Below, piece by piece: positions 28,616 through 39,119 of a stretch of DNA of 64,000 nt. A model generated the notes under the pieces. The model did not search any database and had not been told where the DNA came from. It worked only from the letters and a program-made list of their open reading frames with translations. A program made the translations under genes and the position numbers. Source of the DNA: Euwallacea fornicatus (lineage: Eukaryota > Arthropoda > Insecta > Coleoptera > Curculionidae); NCBI RefSeq assembly GCF_040115645.1, contig NW_027096049.1, forward strand, positions 62,001-126,000, written 5' to 3'. Within the stretch, counting starts at the first letter, position 1. Every line of letters starts with the position of its first letter.

Positions 28616-29332
28616 TGTTGGAAAAACTCCAACATAAAAATCGCTCTCACGTATTGCCCTAACATCTGGGTAATAAATCTGGTAAAGAGAGAAACCAGAA
28701 ACAAAAGCTTGACATACCACTGGGTGCCAAACCATGGGTACCGCGCTAATCACCTCTCATCTGGTGCACATTCACCCTGATTTATGAAGTGCAAATCGCC
28801 CAAACACATTAAGGGCAGCAGTAAATTAGGATGAAATGTGGCAACACACGCGCAAGTGGACATGAACCAGAGGGTGTTAGCGATAAGGTAATGGTGTGAA
28901 AGCATCAAGGTGGCGACTTTCTCATGAAATCGTGGGAACCCAAACTCGGGAACCTGCGTCCTCTGCGGGAAGGGGCACGAACTTCTCTTGGAGCAAAAAC
29001 CAGAACCGTTTTTCATCCCGTCGCGAAAACAACAAACCTCTCTAGCTCTCGTTGCCATAAAACCCCACACACGGGCAATATTGTTAATAAGTTAGTCACA
29101 ACTCACCCTGTAATTCGTAATTCAACTAGTCTGTCATTAAATTCAAGGTAACTTGTGTAACCGAGTATATCATTTCTCGAATCTTTGGAACCCCATTACT
29201 TTATGACGGTAGCCCGTCTGGTCCTTCGAATCAACTAAGAAACCTCACCAGCGTATTTCGATTCCCCTGTGGGTGCCTAGTGAGGCAGTCACTACTGTTA
29301 GGCAGGAACTCAGGAAGCCCCTGGCCTAAACA
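28616..29332 (+). repeat. BEL/Pao 5' LTR
   Basis: This is a 717-bp long terminal repeat with TG...CA ends. It is the same as the 3' LTR at 35205-35921 as far as I can read. It starts with a short inverted repeat (TGTTGGA, AAAAC, TCCAACA). Small open frames of 75-106 codons appear identically in both LTRs and have no recognisable product. Confidence 0.96.
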
Positions 29333-29334
29333 TT

Positions 29335-29352
29335 TGGTCCTTCGAGCCGGAT
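29335..29352 (+). other. Primer binding site, tRNA-Tyr
   Basis: TGGTCCTTCGAGCCGGAT begins two bases after the 5' LTR. It is complementary to the 3' end of insect tRNA-Tyr (acceptor stem CCTTCGA, 3' part ATCCGGCTCGAAGGA plus CCA), matching all 18 bases as I recall that tRNA. It primes minus-strand cDNA synthesis. Confidence 0.88.
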
Positions 29353-29644
29353 ATCTCAGAAATCCAAGGTTCAAACCTCAAGTGCTCAACCGAGCTTGTG
29401 CTGTTAACGCATCCAATACCCCTCATTAGTGAAACTCTAAGTATATCCACGCCGTCCAAGTATTTGTGCTAGTGCAGTGCTCTGTGTATTAGTGCGTTCA
29501 AGGACAGTGCCCCTCAAGTGAAGCCGTGTACAGCGTAGAAGAAGACGTCGCCATCATCCCAGGGACATCAGTATAAGTAGAACCTGCCTGGTGAGCCCAG
29601 TTTATTTAAGAACTCCTTGTGTACTTTATTTATATTTAACAACT

Positions 29645-32600
29645 ATGTCTTACGCAACTCTAATAAGGCAGCGTACAACTGCTAAGTCTTCGATAACCCG
29701 AATTCTCAATTGGGTAGAAGAACATAAAAATTCTGAAAGCGATGTTGCTCCCTTCAAAGTCCGTAGGGACAGAATAAAAGACGCGTTTGAGCGATACGTA
29801 ACAGTTCAGGACGCAATTGAGAATCTTACGGTTGAAGATGATGCTATTGTCGACATGGAAGATAGATTTGAGTGGGAAGACAAATATCTTCACATTCTAG
29901 CGCAAATTGAGACGTGCATCGAGCGAACTTCGGAAAGTCAGTCAGCCCGATGTTCACTGTCCAACTCGCGGACGGGAGCGCCAGCTCCGCACAGTACAAA
30001 CCAGTACACCGGTATTCGATTACCAGAAATCTCTATCCCCATCTTTAAAGGGGACTCTACTGAGTGGACATCCTTCTCAGATTTATTTCAAGCGCTTGTA
30101 GTCAACAACACTTCACTCACAAACGTGCAAAAACTCTTTTACTTGAAATCATTCGTAAGGGATGAGCCTCTGAAACTGATTGATTCTCTAGAGGTTACAA
30201 ATGATAATTTTGAAAACGCTTATGCAATTCTCAAGCAGCGCTATGAAAATCCCACTCAAATAGCTAATTCGTATTTGTATGCTTTGTTTTCTACGCCTAT
30301 ATTAAAAAAATGTACGGCACGAGAGCTTAGGAAGTTGGTAACCCATTTTAAGGGAACATTGGAATCATTCAAGAACTTGAAAATTACGACAGAGCAGCGA
30401 GAAAATCTGATTCTCGTTTACCATTTGCAGCAGAAGCTGGATTTCGGTACCCGTCGCGCATTTGAGCAGGAAAGAGATTTGACTAAACTTCCCACAGTCA
30501 ATGACCTGTTCGAGTTTCTTGAGAGGAGGTGTACAATCCTCCAGAATCTATCAAGTTCCGAACCTCAGCCGGGAACGAAATCCGGCATAACTCTGCACGC
30601 AAATGGTATCAAAGAACGAATCGCCAGTTCCTCACCCCTACTGAGATCACCTCCTCCGTGTGCATGCTGCGATGAAGCGGGGCACAGAATTTACTCATGC
30701 AAAAGGTTCATAGCTCTGTCGAACGCGGATAGACGCTCTCTCGTAAACTCCAAGAGGTTGTGCAACAACTGTCTCGGCAGCAAACATCTAGTTGCCAACT
30801 GCGCGTCCACCAAACGCTGTTCAGAATGTAATCGAAAACACCATTCTCTGATCCACGGTGATCTACTACGGCAAAGAAATACTCAAAGTACCCAGGGCTC
30901 GGCACGCACTGGTAGAAGGGAACACAGACCTGAGACAACGCAAGATCTCAGGCATTCCACTCAATCCTCTTTCCACAATGGTGAAAGCGATCGCGGTGCG
31001 CCGAATGGTAGCACTAATAACCCCGAGGCAATGATGGAGCAGACAGTCTCAACTCTCTCAAAGGGAAAATCACACAACCCCTTTATTTTGCTTAGCACCG
31101 CCATGGTGAACGTATACACTACTCGGGGGGTTCCCATAGTTGCGAGAGCTCTTCTCGATACCGGGTCGCAACACTCTTTTATAACGCAACGACTCGTTGC
31201 CGCACTCGGTCTCAAACCCCAAGCCAAAAAGCTCAATATCACGGGCATCTCTCAACATGCTACCATTTCTCACGCCTCGGTACATATCACTATCCACTCG
31301 AGGGTCAATCGAGGATCTCAAGCAAGCGTCACGTGCTCGATTTTGCAGGCAATAACTTCGCCGCTCCCCCAAATCCAAATCGACCCTGAAAAACTCAACA
31401 TCCCTCGTGACGTCTTCGAACAATTAGCTGACCCAGAGTTCTTCCTCCCCTCTGAAATAGATTTGTTGATAGGAGCGGATGTCTATTTCACTCTTATGTC
31501 CCAAGAATTTATAAAACCCCAATCACGAAACAAACCCGCTTTCGTGAACACGCAATTAGGGTGGATAGTTGCAGGTGCCGTTCCTGCTCGCTGTTTGACA
31601 TCTTCTGTGGATACATACTCACTCAACTCGCACTGCGCCTTCAATGGCCGTGCTGAGACCCAGGTTCAAGAGGAGACTCTCGACTCTCTTTTGACAAGGT
31701 TTTGGAACATGGAAGAAATCCCATCCAATCCCCCTCTCTCGGTGGAAAACGCTCTTTCAGAAGAGATTTTCACGTCAACCACAAAGGTGCTGGAAAATGG
31801 TTCCTTTCAAATAGACATCCCCCTCAAATCTTCCAAGGAACACCAAAAGTTAGGGGACTCATTCTCCATGGCTCGGAATAGGTTTTTATCTCTCGAAAGG
31901 CGATTCCAGTCAAAACCCGAACTCTTCTCAGAATACAAAAAATTCCTCGAGGAATATGTTTCGCTTGGTCACGCCCGATATGTTCCGCTAACAAAGACGA
32001 ACGAAAGAGGTGACCGCAAATATTTTATCCCTCACTTGTGCGTAACACGTGAAGCTAGTACATCCACCAAGCTTCGGGTGGTATTTGACGCTTCTGCGAA
32101 AAGTTCAACTCGTTATTCACTCAATGACATATGTCACAAAGGGTTCCAGGTGCAACCCGATCTCTATGACATTTTATGTCGGTTTCGCTCATTCAACTTC
32201 GTGCTGGTCTGCGACATTGAAAAAATGTACAGGCAGATTAGGGTCAATCCCCAGCAATGTTTCTTACAAAATATTTTATGGCGGAGTGACCCCAATGATC
32301 CTCTTCAATGCATTGAGCTGTCTACTGTCACCTATGGTACCAACTTTGCTCCATATGTGGCAACTCGAGTGCTGACTCAAATAGGTGAAAATAACAGAAA
32401 GGTCTACCCTGCTGCCGCAGACAGCATTCAAAATCAATGCTATGTCGACGACATTCTCAGCGGAGGGGAAAGCGAAACCGAACTCTTCTCTCTTTATGCA
32501 CAACTAAACTCATGTTTGAACCAATCGGGGTTCCGGCTGCATAAATGGCTATCTAATTCACCGTCAGTCATTAGCAAAATACATCCGTTAAGTTCGTCAC

Positions 32601-35062
32601 GCGAAAACTCCACGATTGACTTAAATCTAGATGAGTCACCCACTAAGGTCCTAGGTCTCAACTGGTTGTCAACTGACGATACATTTTGCTTCACCTCCCC
32701 TCAGAAACCGGTTGAGACTATAATTACCAAAAGAAAAATCCTCTCGAGCATTGCGCAATGCTTCGATCCACTCGGCCTCGTCAATCCCGTGATCGTCAAG
32801 GGAAAAATCTTAATGCAAATGCTGTGGTCCAAGAAAATGGATTGGGATACAGAAATCTCTGATAAGCATGCTCTAACTCAGTGGGCAGACTTTACCAGAT
32901 GTTTGTCGCGTGCAAAACAATTAAAAATTCCTCGCTGTATTTTCTTGAGAAAACTTGCTCGCAAAACCGAACTTCATGGGTTTGCTGACGCAAGTTTGGC
33001 TGCTTATGGTGCTTGCGTGTATGTCCGTCGGGAATACATTGATAACAGCGTATCCTGCAATCTCGTGTCAGCAAAATCCAAGGTAGCTCCCATGAAGACT
33101 GTATCACTTCCCAGATTGGAACTCTGTGCCATGCTCTTATTGGCGAAGCTCGCTCAAAATCTCAAGAAAATATTCGAAGGAAAAATATCATTTGAAACTG
33201 TCAATTTGTGGTCAGATTCGGAAATAGCTCTTGGTTGGTGCAGGACTCACGCCAGCAGGTGGACAGTTTTTGTCTCGAACCGGGTGGCCCAGATACAAGA
33301 CAAATCGAATCATGCAATATGGCGGCACGTGAAGTCAGCTGAAAATCCAGCTGACTTGCTCTCCCGAGGTCTGTTCCCAGAAACCATCATCCAGTCCGAT
33401 TTCTGGTTCCATGGCCCTAAATTTTTGAACAAAACCGAGTTGTGTCTAGACAGTCTCGATTCATCGCCTTCACTGTCAACTCTTCCCGAAGAAAGGAAAA
33501 CAGCCTTCTTGATCACCCGCGACCTACATGAACCCTCTCAATTTTGGCACGACATTTTCTTAAAATTCTCTTCATTCTCTCGTTTAAAGCGATCTGTAGC
33601 ATATGCTCTGCGCTTCATCAGTAATTCACGTCAGGTCAGGTCAAAAAGGTTGGCAGGCGCTCTCTCAGTTGATGAGATCAAAGCTGCTCAAGATCTCATC
33701 ATCAAAGACGTCCAAAAGAGGAGATTTCGGAAAGAACTTTTCGAAATCTCATCGAAGAAACCGCTGTCAAATAAGAATTTGCTTCCTCTGGCACCTTATA
33801 TTGATTCGCGCGGGTTTATAAGAGTGGGCGGTAGATTAGCAAATGCCGACATACCATTTGACCAGCAGCATCCCATTCTCCTCCCTTCTCGTGATCCCGT
33901 AGTCGCCTTGATGCTCACTCACGAGCATATTCGTCTAGGGCATGCGGGTGCTCAAAGTGTATTGAGCAATGTAAGAACCCGGTTTTGGCCGCTAAATGGG
34001 TTGCGCGAAGTAAAACGCATCATTAGGAGGTGCATCGTTTGTCACAGGTTCAATGCTCGAACGTGTGAACAAATCATGGCGAATCTGCCTAAAGAACGCG
34101 TTAACATCTCAAGGCCCTTTCAAAATGTAGGTGTAGACTTTGGTGGGCCATTTTTCTTGAAAACCTCAAAATTGCGCAAAGCTCCAACAACAAAGGCATA
34201 CATCGCAGTCTTCGTATGTATGGCCACTAAAGCAATACACATTGAGCTAGTTTCAAGTCTCTCCACTGAAGACTTCCTCATGACTTTAAAGCGATTTATC
34301 TCACGTCGAGGAAACCCCTCGGTCATTTTTAGTGACAATGGCACTAACTTTGCAGGATCTCGTAACGAGTTGAAAGAGTTGTACCAAGCGTTCACAAAAA
34401 ACAAACTCCAAGATGTTATTCAAACCGCTGTATCTCAACACGAGATTCAATGGAAGTTCATCCCTCCGCGGTCTCCTCATTGGGGAGGGTTGTGGGAATC
34501 GGCCATCAAAAGCGCCAAGTATCATTTAAAGCGAATCGCTGGCAGGGCACAATTCACTTTCGAAGAATTTTCCACAGTGCTGTGTCAAATAGAAGCGATT
34601 TTAAACTCCAGGCCACTTTGTGCTCTCTCAAACAACCCTTCCGACCTTGCAGCTCTAACCCCTGGCCACTTCTTAATTGGCACAAATCCCACTTCCTACC
34701 CAGAAAAGGACGTAACTCATATCAACGAGCATAGGCTTTCCCTTTGGCAGAGGTATGTCCAAATTCAACAGGTCTTCTGGAAGCGCTGGTCAGTTGATTA
34801 CTTAAATCGACTCCAGAATCGCCCAAAATGGGCTAAAACTGCCAAAAACGTCCAAGTAGGTGACCTCGTGCTCATCAGGGAAGATGACGCCCCCCCTTTG
34901 CATTGGCCTCTAGCCAGGGTCATTCAAGTCATGCCGGGATCCGACGGAGTCGTTCGAGTGGTCAGGCTTAGAACTCAAAAAAATGAGCTCACTAGGCCGA
35001 TAACGAAAATCTCTCCCCTACCTGAACTCTCGTTCCCAGAGGGGGTTCCTTGCGATCAATAG
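29645..35062 (+). CDS. BEL/Pao Gag-Pol polyprotein (intact, 1805 aa)
   Basis: One uninterrupted frame encodes all retrotransposon functions. The frame is open from 29591, but that codon is GTG; the first ATG is 29645, preceded by CAACT, so I use it. Domain order: a DUF1759-like Gag region (about 1-330); three CxxC zinc-knuckle motifs (about 339-405); an aspartic protease with LLDTGS (catalytic D505); reverse transcriptase with CYVDD at about 932-936; RNase H with FADAS (D1115); integrase with an H2C2 zinc site (H near 1427, C near 1463) and catalytic triad D1498, D1564, E1618 (VDFGGP, SDNGTNF, WESAIKSAK); and a C-terminal DUF5641-like domain with the GDLVLIREDD motif. Length and order are typical of full BEL/Pao elements. 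With apparently identical LTRs and no stop, the element may still be mobile. Confidence 0.96.
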   Translation: MSYATLIRQRTTAKSSITRILNWVEEHKNSESDVAPFKVRRDRIKDAFERYVTVQDAIENLTVEDDAIVDMEDRFEWEDKYLHILAQIETCIERTSESQSARCSLSNSRTGAPAPHSTNQYTGIRLPEISIPIFKGDSTEWTSFSDLFQALVVNNTSLTNVQKLFYLKSFVRDEPLKLIDSLEVTNDNFENAYAILKQRYENPTQIANSYLYALFSTPILKKCTARELRKLVTHFKGTLESFKNLKITTEQRENLILVYHLQQKLDFGTRRAFEQERDLTKLPTVNDLFEFLERRCTILQNLSSSEPQPGTKSGITLHANGIKERIASSSPLLRSPPPCACCDEAGHRIYSCKRFIALSNADRRSLVNSKRLCNNCLGSKHLVANCASTKRCSECNRKHHSLIHGDLLRQRNTQSTQGSARTGRREHRPETTQDLRHSTQSSFHNGESDRGAPNGSTNNPEAMMEQTVSTLSKGKSHNPFILLSTAMVNVYTTRGVPIVARALLDTGSQHSFITQRLVAALGLKPQAKKLNITGISQHATISHASVHITIHSRVNRGSQASVTCSILQAITSPLPQIQIDPEKLNIPRDVFEQLADPEFFLPSEIDLLIGADVYFTLMSQEFIKPQSRNKPAFVNTQLGWIVAGAVPARCLTSSVDTYSLNSHCAFNGRAETQVQEETLDSLLTRFWNMEEIPSNPPLSVENALSEEIFTSTTKVLENGSFQIDIPLKSSKEHQKLGDSFSMARNRFLSLERRFQSKPELFSEYKKFLEEYVSLGHARYVPLTKTNERGDRKYFIPHLCVTREASTSTKLRVVFDASAKSSTRYSLNDICHKGFQVQPDLYDILCRFRSFNFVLVCDIEKMYRQIRVNPQQCFLQNILWRSDPNDPLQCIELSTVTYGTNFAPYVATRVLTQIGENNRKVYPAAADSIQNQCYVDDILSGGESETELFSLYAQLNSCLNQSGFRLHKWLSNSPSVISKIHPLSSSRENSTIDLNLDESPTKVLGLNWLSTDDTFCFTSPQKPVETIITKRKILSSIAQCFDPLGLVNPVIVKGKILMQMLWSKKMDWDTEISDKHALTQWADFTRCLSRAKQLKIPRCIFLRKLARKTELHGFADASLAAYGACVYVRREYIDNSVSCNLVSAKSKVAPMKTVSLPRLELCAMLLLAKLAQNLKKIFEGKISFETVNLWSDSEIALGWCRTHASRWTVFVSNRVAQIQDKSNHAIWRHVKSAENPADLLSRGLFPETIIQSDFWFHGPKFLNKTELCLDSLDSSPSLSTLPEERKTAFLITRDLHEPSQFWHDIFLKFSSFSRLKRSVAYALRFISNSRQVRSKRLAGALSVDEIKAAQDLIIKDVQKRRFRKELFEISSKKPLSNKNLLPLAPYIDSRGFIRVGGRLANADIPFDQQHPILLPSRDPVVALMLTHEHIRLGHAGAQSVLSNVRTRFWPLNGLREVKRIIRRCIVCHRFNARTCEQIMANLPKERVNISRPFQNVGVDFGGPFFLKTSKLRKAPTTKAYIAVFVCMATKAIHIELVSSLSTEDFLMTLKRFISRRGNPSVIFSDNGTNFAGSRNELKELYQAFTKNKLQDVIQTAVSQHEIQWKFIPPRSPHWGGLWESAIKSAKYHLKRIAGRAQFTFEEFSTVLCQIEAILNSRPLCALSNNPSDLAALTPGHFLIGTNPTSYPEKDVTHINEHRLSLWQRYVQIQQVFWKRWSVDYLNRLQNRPKWAKTAKNVQVGDLVLIREDDAPPLHWPLARVIQVMPGSDGVVRVVRLRTQKNELTRPITKISPLPELSFPEGVPCDQ

Positions 35063-35190
35063 GCCTCGTCTCCCACCATGATGACTTCGCCACCTCTCCT
35101 CAAAACCTCCCTTCATGAAAAGCACGTATGGCAAGAAGCCGCTCTCCTTATACCTAAATTTTTGATCCCGTTTTCGCCGAAAGCTCCAAC

Positions 35191-35204
35191 GCCGGGGGGC
35201 AGTA
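35191..35204 (+). other. Polypurine tract of BEL/Pao
   Basis: GCCGGGGGGCAGTA lies directly before the 3' LTR. The six-G run is the likely plus-strand priming site. The call is positional; the tract is G-rich but short. Confidence 0.7.
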
Positions 35205-35921
35205 TGTTGGAAAAACTCCAACATAAAAATCGCTCTCACGTATTGCCCTAACATCTGGGTAATAAATCTGGTAAAGAGAGAAACCAGAAACAAAAGCTTG
35301 ACATACCACTGGGTGCCAAACCATGGGTACCGCGCTAATCACCTCTCATCTGGTGCACATTCACCCTGATTTATGAAGTGCAAATCGCCCAAACACATTA
35401 AGGGCAGCAGTAAATTAGGATGAAATGTGGCAACACACGCGCAAGTGGACATGAACCAGAGGGTGTTAGCGATAAGGTAATGGTGTGAAAGCATCAAGGT
35501 GGCGACTTTCTCATGAAATCGTGGGAACCCAAACTCGGGAACCTGCGTCCTCTGCGGGAAGGGGCACGAACTTCTCTTGGAGCAAAAACCAGAACCGTTT
35601 TTCATCCCGTCGCGAAAACAACAAACCTCTCTAGCTCTCGTTGCCATAAAACCCCACACACGGGCAATATTGTTAATAAGTTAGTCACAACTCACCCTGT
35701 AATTCGTAATTCAACTAGTCTGTCATTAAATTCAAGGTAACTTGTGTAACCGAGTATATCATTTCTCGAATCTTTGGAACCCCATTACTTTATGACGGTA
35801 GCCCGTCTGGTCCTTCGAATCAACTAAGAAACCTCACCAGCGTATTTCGATTCCCCTGTGGGTGCCTAGTGAGGCAGTCACTACTGTTAGGCAGGAACTC
35901 AGGAAGCCCCTGGCCTAAACA
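35205..35921 (+). repeat. BEL/Pao 3' LTR
   Basis: This is the second 717-bp LTR, the same as the 5' LTR by eye. It is followed by the target duplication TGAAT (35922-35926), where the interrupted polymerase gene resumes. Confidence 0.96.
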
Positions 35922-35926
35922 TGAAT

Positions 35927-38440
35927 GTTTTTTAAAACCTTTAGAGTTTGAAGTACCCAAAAGTTGTGATGAGTCTTATACTAAAAATACTTTTAAACAC
36001 GAACCGTACGCCTTTGCTTATTTCATTAAATGCTCATTCGATAATTCACTGTCACTATTAGATTATTATTTTGGTGTGGATGCAGCTGAAGTATTTTGCA
36101 AACGAATTGAAGAACACATTCACAAAATTTACAATACTCATCTGAAGCATGATGTTAAAATGCTTCCATTAACAGACGAAGAAAAAAATAATTTTGAAAA
36201 TTCTGTTATTTGCAGTATTTGTGATGAAAAATTTAAACCCGAAGATGATGTGGTTAAAGATCATGACCATATTACCGGATACTACCGTGGAAAGGCTCAC
36301 AATCTATGTAATTTACATTACAAAATACCAAACTTTATTCCAGTTTTTTTTCACAATCTAAATTATGATTCCCATCTATTTATTAAACAGCTTTGTTGTG
36401 AAGGAGATATAATAGATATTCTTCCACAAACAAAAGAAACATATATTTCATTTTCTAAATCAATTTTAGTAGATAAAGTAGCTACAATGGACAATAGAAT
36501 TAAAAATATTTTCATTAAACTTAGATTTCTAGATTCTTTTCGATTTGTTGCTTCATCGCTTGAATCTTTAGGTGAAAGTTTAGAAACAGAGCAATGTATT
36601 GAAATAAAAAAAATTTTAAAGATCCAAATCAATTTAATGAAATTAGAAAAAAAGGTGTATTCCCATATAATTATATTAATTCAATGGAAAAATTATATGA
36701 AATTCAACTACCCGCTATTGATGATTTTTATGATACACTTAATGATAAACCTATAAGTCCCGCAGACTATAACAGAGCTAGAAATATTTGGAATTTATTT
36801 AAATGTAAAAATTTATTAGATTATACTAAAACATATTTATTATCTGATGTCCTCATTCTTACTGACTTTTTTGAAGCTTTTCGAAATGTTTCATTTAATA
36901 TATTTAAATTAGATCCTGCTCATTATTATACATCACCAGGTTTAAGTTGGGATGCTATGTTAAAATACACTAAAGTAAAATTAGAATTATTAACAGATAT
37001 TGATATGTTGTATTTTTTTAAAAATAACATAAGGGGGGGTATATGTCACTGCAGTGTTCGAAAGATAGAAGCTAATAACAAATTTCTTCAAAATTTTGAT
37101 TCTACAAAACCGTCATCATATATAATGTATTTAGATGCAACCAACTTGTATGGACATAGTATGAGTCAACCACTTCCTATTGATAATTTTTCTTGGATGA
37201 CTATTGAAGAAATAGATTCTCTTAAAATTGAATCACTGAAAGATAATGACGAATATGGTTATGTTTTTGAAATAGATATTAAATATCCTAAAAATTTGCA
37301 TGAAGAACATAATGAGTTACCCTTTTTAGCTGAAAATATTTGTGCACCTAATTCTAATAAAAAAAAATTAATTTGCACTTTAAATCATAAAGAAAAATAT
37401 ATCATTCATTATCGAAATCTTAAACAGGCTCTTGAGAATGGGTTACAGTTAATTAAAATTCATAGAGGACTTAAATTTAAACAAAAAGCTTTTCTAAAAC
37501 CATACATTGATTTAAATACTGAAATGAGAAACAAATCGAAATGTAAATTGGAAAAAGATTGTTATAAATTGTTTAATAATGCTATCTATGGTAAATCCTT
37601 GGAAAATGTTGATAAACGTGTTGATATAAGATTAGTAACACATTGGAAAAACATTGGACATAAGCAGGGTGCTGAATTTTTAATTGCAAAACCGAATTTC
37701 AAGAATTCTTTAGTCTTTAACGAAAATCTTGTTGCTCTACAACTAGAAAGGTTAAAAGTACTATACAACAAACCGGTGTATGTGGGGTTTAGTGTATTAG
37801 AATTATCAAAAACTGTAATTTATAATTTTTATTACCAATATGTAAAACGGAAATATGGTAACAAAGCAATTTTATTATACACCGACACCGATAGTTTAGT
37901 GCTTCATATCACAACAGACAATTTTTATGAAGATATGCAAGAAAATTTAGAAAAATTTGATACTTCAAATTATAGTGAAATAAACCCACATAACATCACT
38001 AAAAACAAATCGGTTTTGGGTCGTATGAAAGATGAGTTCGCAGGAAGAGCAATCGAAAGTTTTTATGGAACAGGAGCAAAGGCTTACTGTATTAATTTAG
38101 AAAATTTGACTGAAAAAAAGCAAAAGGTGTTAAAAAATATGTCATTCAAAATTCGCTTACTTTAACAGATTATAAAGATGTTATTGAAAAATTCGAAATT
38201 AAATATAGAAAAATGAATTTATTTCGATCAATTTTGCATGAAATGTATACACAGTTGAAAAATAAGGTTGCGTTGTCACCTGAAGATGATAAAAGGTATA
38301 TAATTCGAGATAGTTTCAGAACTTTAGCGTGGGGTCATAAGGATATAGATATTTTAGAAACCAAAACCAATAATGAAGATGAATCAGTAAACAATCTTAT
38401 TATAACTTTGCGAGATTTAGTGCATAGTAAATATAAATAA
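35927..38440 (+). pseudogene. polB: Polinton B-family DNA polymerase, 3' part with two frameshifts
   Basis: This is the continuation of the split polymerase. It first encodes an HNH/endonuclease VII-like zinc module (CSICDEKF then DHDHITGYYRG) and the exonuclease II motif (FHNLNYDSHLF). After a frame change in the A8 run near 36605-36612 it encodes polymerase motif A (YLDATNLYG, near 37125), motif B (NNAIYGKS, near 37575) and motif C (YTDTDS, near 37880). A second frame change in the A-rich run at about 38113-38125 leads to the C-terminus, ending TAA at 38440. Both changes fit loss of one base. Counting one base for each, the total coding length with the 5' part is 1282 codons, an exact multiple of three. 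Besides the BEL insertion these are the only breaks I find. They may be mutations or homopolymer assembly errors. Confidence 0.93.
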
Positions 38441-38533
38441 AAAAATGTAATTAGTGTAAAAAATGAATAAAAATATATTTATTGTAAACATTTGTTTTAT
38501 TAACCAGCATTTTAGTCTCAATCTTCTTACGGT

Positions 38534-39028
38534 ATGGAAGTGATCAAAAATATAGTATTATACTCTGTATTGGGGAGTACATTATACGTATTCAACCCCA
38601 CAAATTCCCATTATCAATATATCTGTTTAAATGATAGCAAAATTGAAACATATCCACACTGTTATAAAGCTATGAATTTTTCTAGAATAAATAATGTTGA
38701 TGTATTTTCATACAATTTAAATTCCTCCATTCCTACATTTTTCAAAATCTTGTTTGTATATCTTAATGGATCTCAAGTAGTCTCAACATGGAATGTAATT
38801 ACTCAATGTTCTAATTCTTATTTTAATAAACACAATAATAACATAAAAAGCGACGAATTTGAAAATACCTGTTCACATACATCATCCTATATAGCATTTA
38901 GTATTTTACTACTTATAGTTTTTCCTACCATTTCAACAATACTTTATTGTTACTTAAAAAATCGATTTAAATTTTGCATCCACTATCCCCCCACTACTAA
39001 CCCCCCCCCCCCCCCCCAACGCCACTAA
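38534..39028 (+). CDS. Candidate type I membrane glycoprotein (unknown family, 164 aa)
   Basis: I do not recognise the family. The N-terminus (about residues 3-20) is hydrophobic and signal-like. A strong hydrophobic segment at about 118-141 would be a transmembrane helix, followed by a short basic, proline-rich tail. The putative ectodomain has four cysteines (31, 43, 92, 113) and four N-glycosylation sequons at N33, N48, N63 and N78, evenly 15 residues apart. The layout resembles a small virion surface or cell-attachment protein. The 3' end of the frame includes a run of 17 C at 39001-39017 encoding a proline stretch, so length changes there would alter the last residues. The gene lies between polB and the 221-aa gene on the same strand. 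Function is not established from sequence. Confidence 0.6.
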   Translation: MEVIKNIVLYSVLGSTLYVFNPTNSHYQYICLNDSKIETYPHCYKAMNFSRINNVDVFSYNLNSSIPTFFKILFVYLNGSQVVSTWNVITQCSNSYFNKHNNNIKSDEFENTCSHTSSYIAFSILLLIVFPTISTILYCYLKNRFKFCIHYPPTTNPPPPPQRH

Positions 39029-39119
39029 TAATCCCAACCACAATTTCTTGATTATTTAAACAATCACGTTAAGTCCACAAATAGTCAGAATTAAGCGTTA
39101 GTTTAAATCTAGCAATAAA

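Larger units (their letters stand above)
28616..35921 (+). mobile_element. BEL/Pao LTR retrotransposon inserted in polB
   Basis: This is a complete 7,306-bp element with two 717-bp LTRs starting TGTTGG and ending AAACA. It is flanked by the 5-bp target duplication TGAAT (28611-28615 and 35922-35926), the size expected for BEL/Pao. It contains a tRNA-Tyr primer site, one intact Gag-Pol frame and a G-rich polypurine tract. Features inside the two LTRs repeat at a fixed offset of 6589 bp and I found no difference between them, so the insertion is very young. It is in the same orientation as the host polymerase gene and disrupts it directly after exonuclease motif I. No envelope frame follows pol. 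Confidence 0.97.

Noticed and set aside
28750..29151. 75-106 codon frames in the BEL/Pao LTRs (repeated at 35339-35740)
   Set aside because: Located in noncoding LTRs, identical in both by duplication, and no recognised domain.
29591..29644. Upstream extension of Gag-Pol
   Set aside because: The upstream codon at 29591 is GTG; the first ATG is 29645.
39001..39017. The C17 run as a scaffold gap or vector artefact
   Set aside because: It is read through as proline in an otherwise open frame and flanked by normal sequence, so I treat it as real but of uncertain length.
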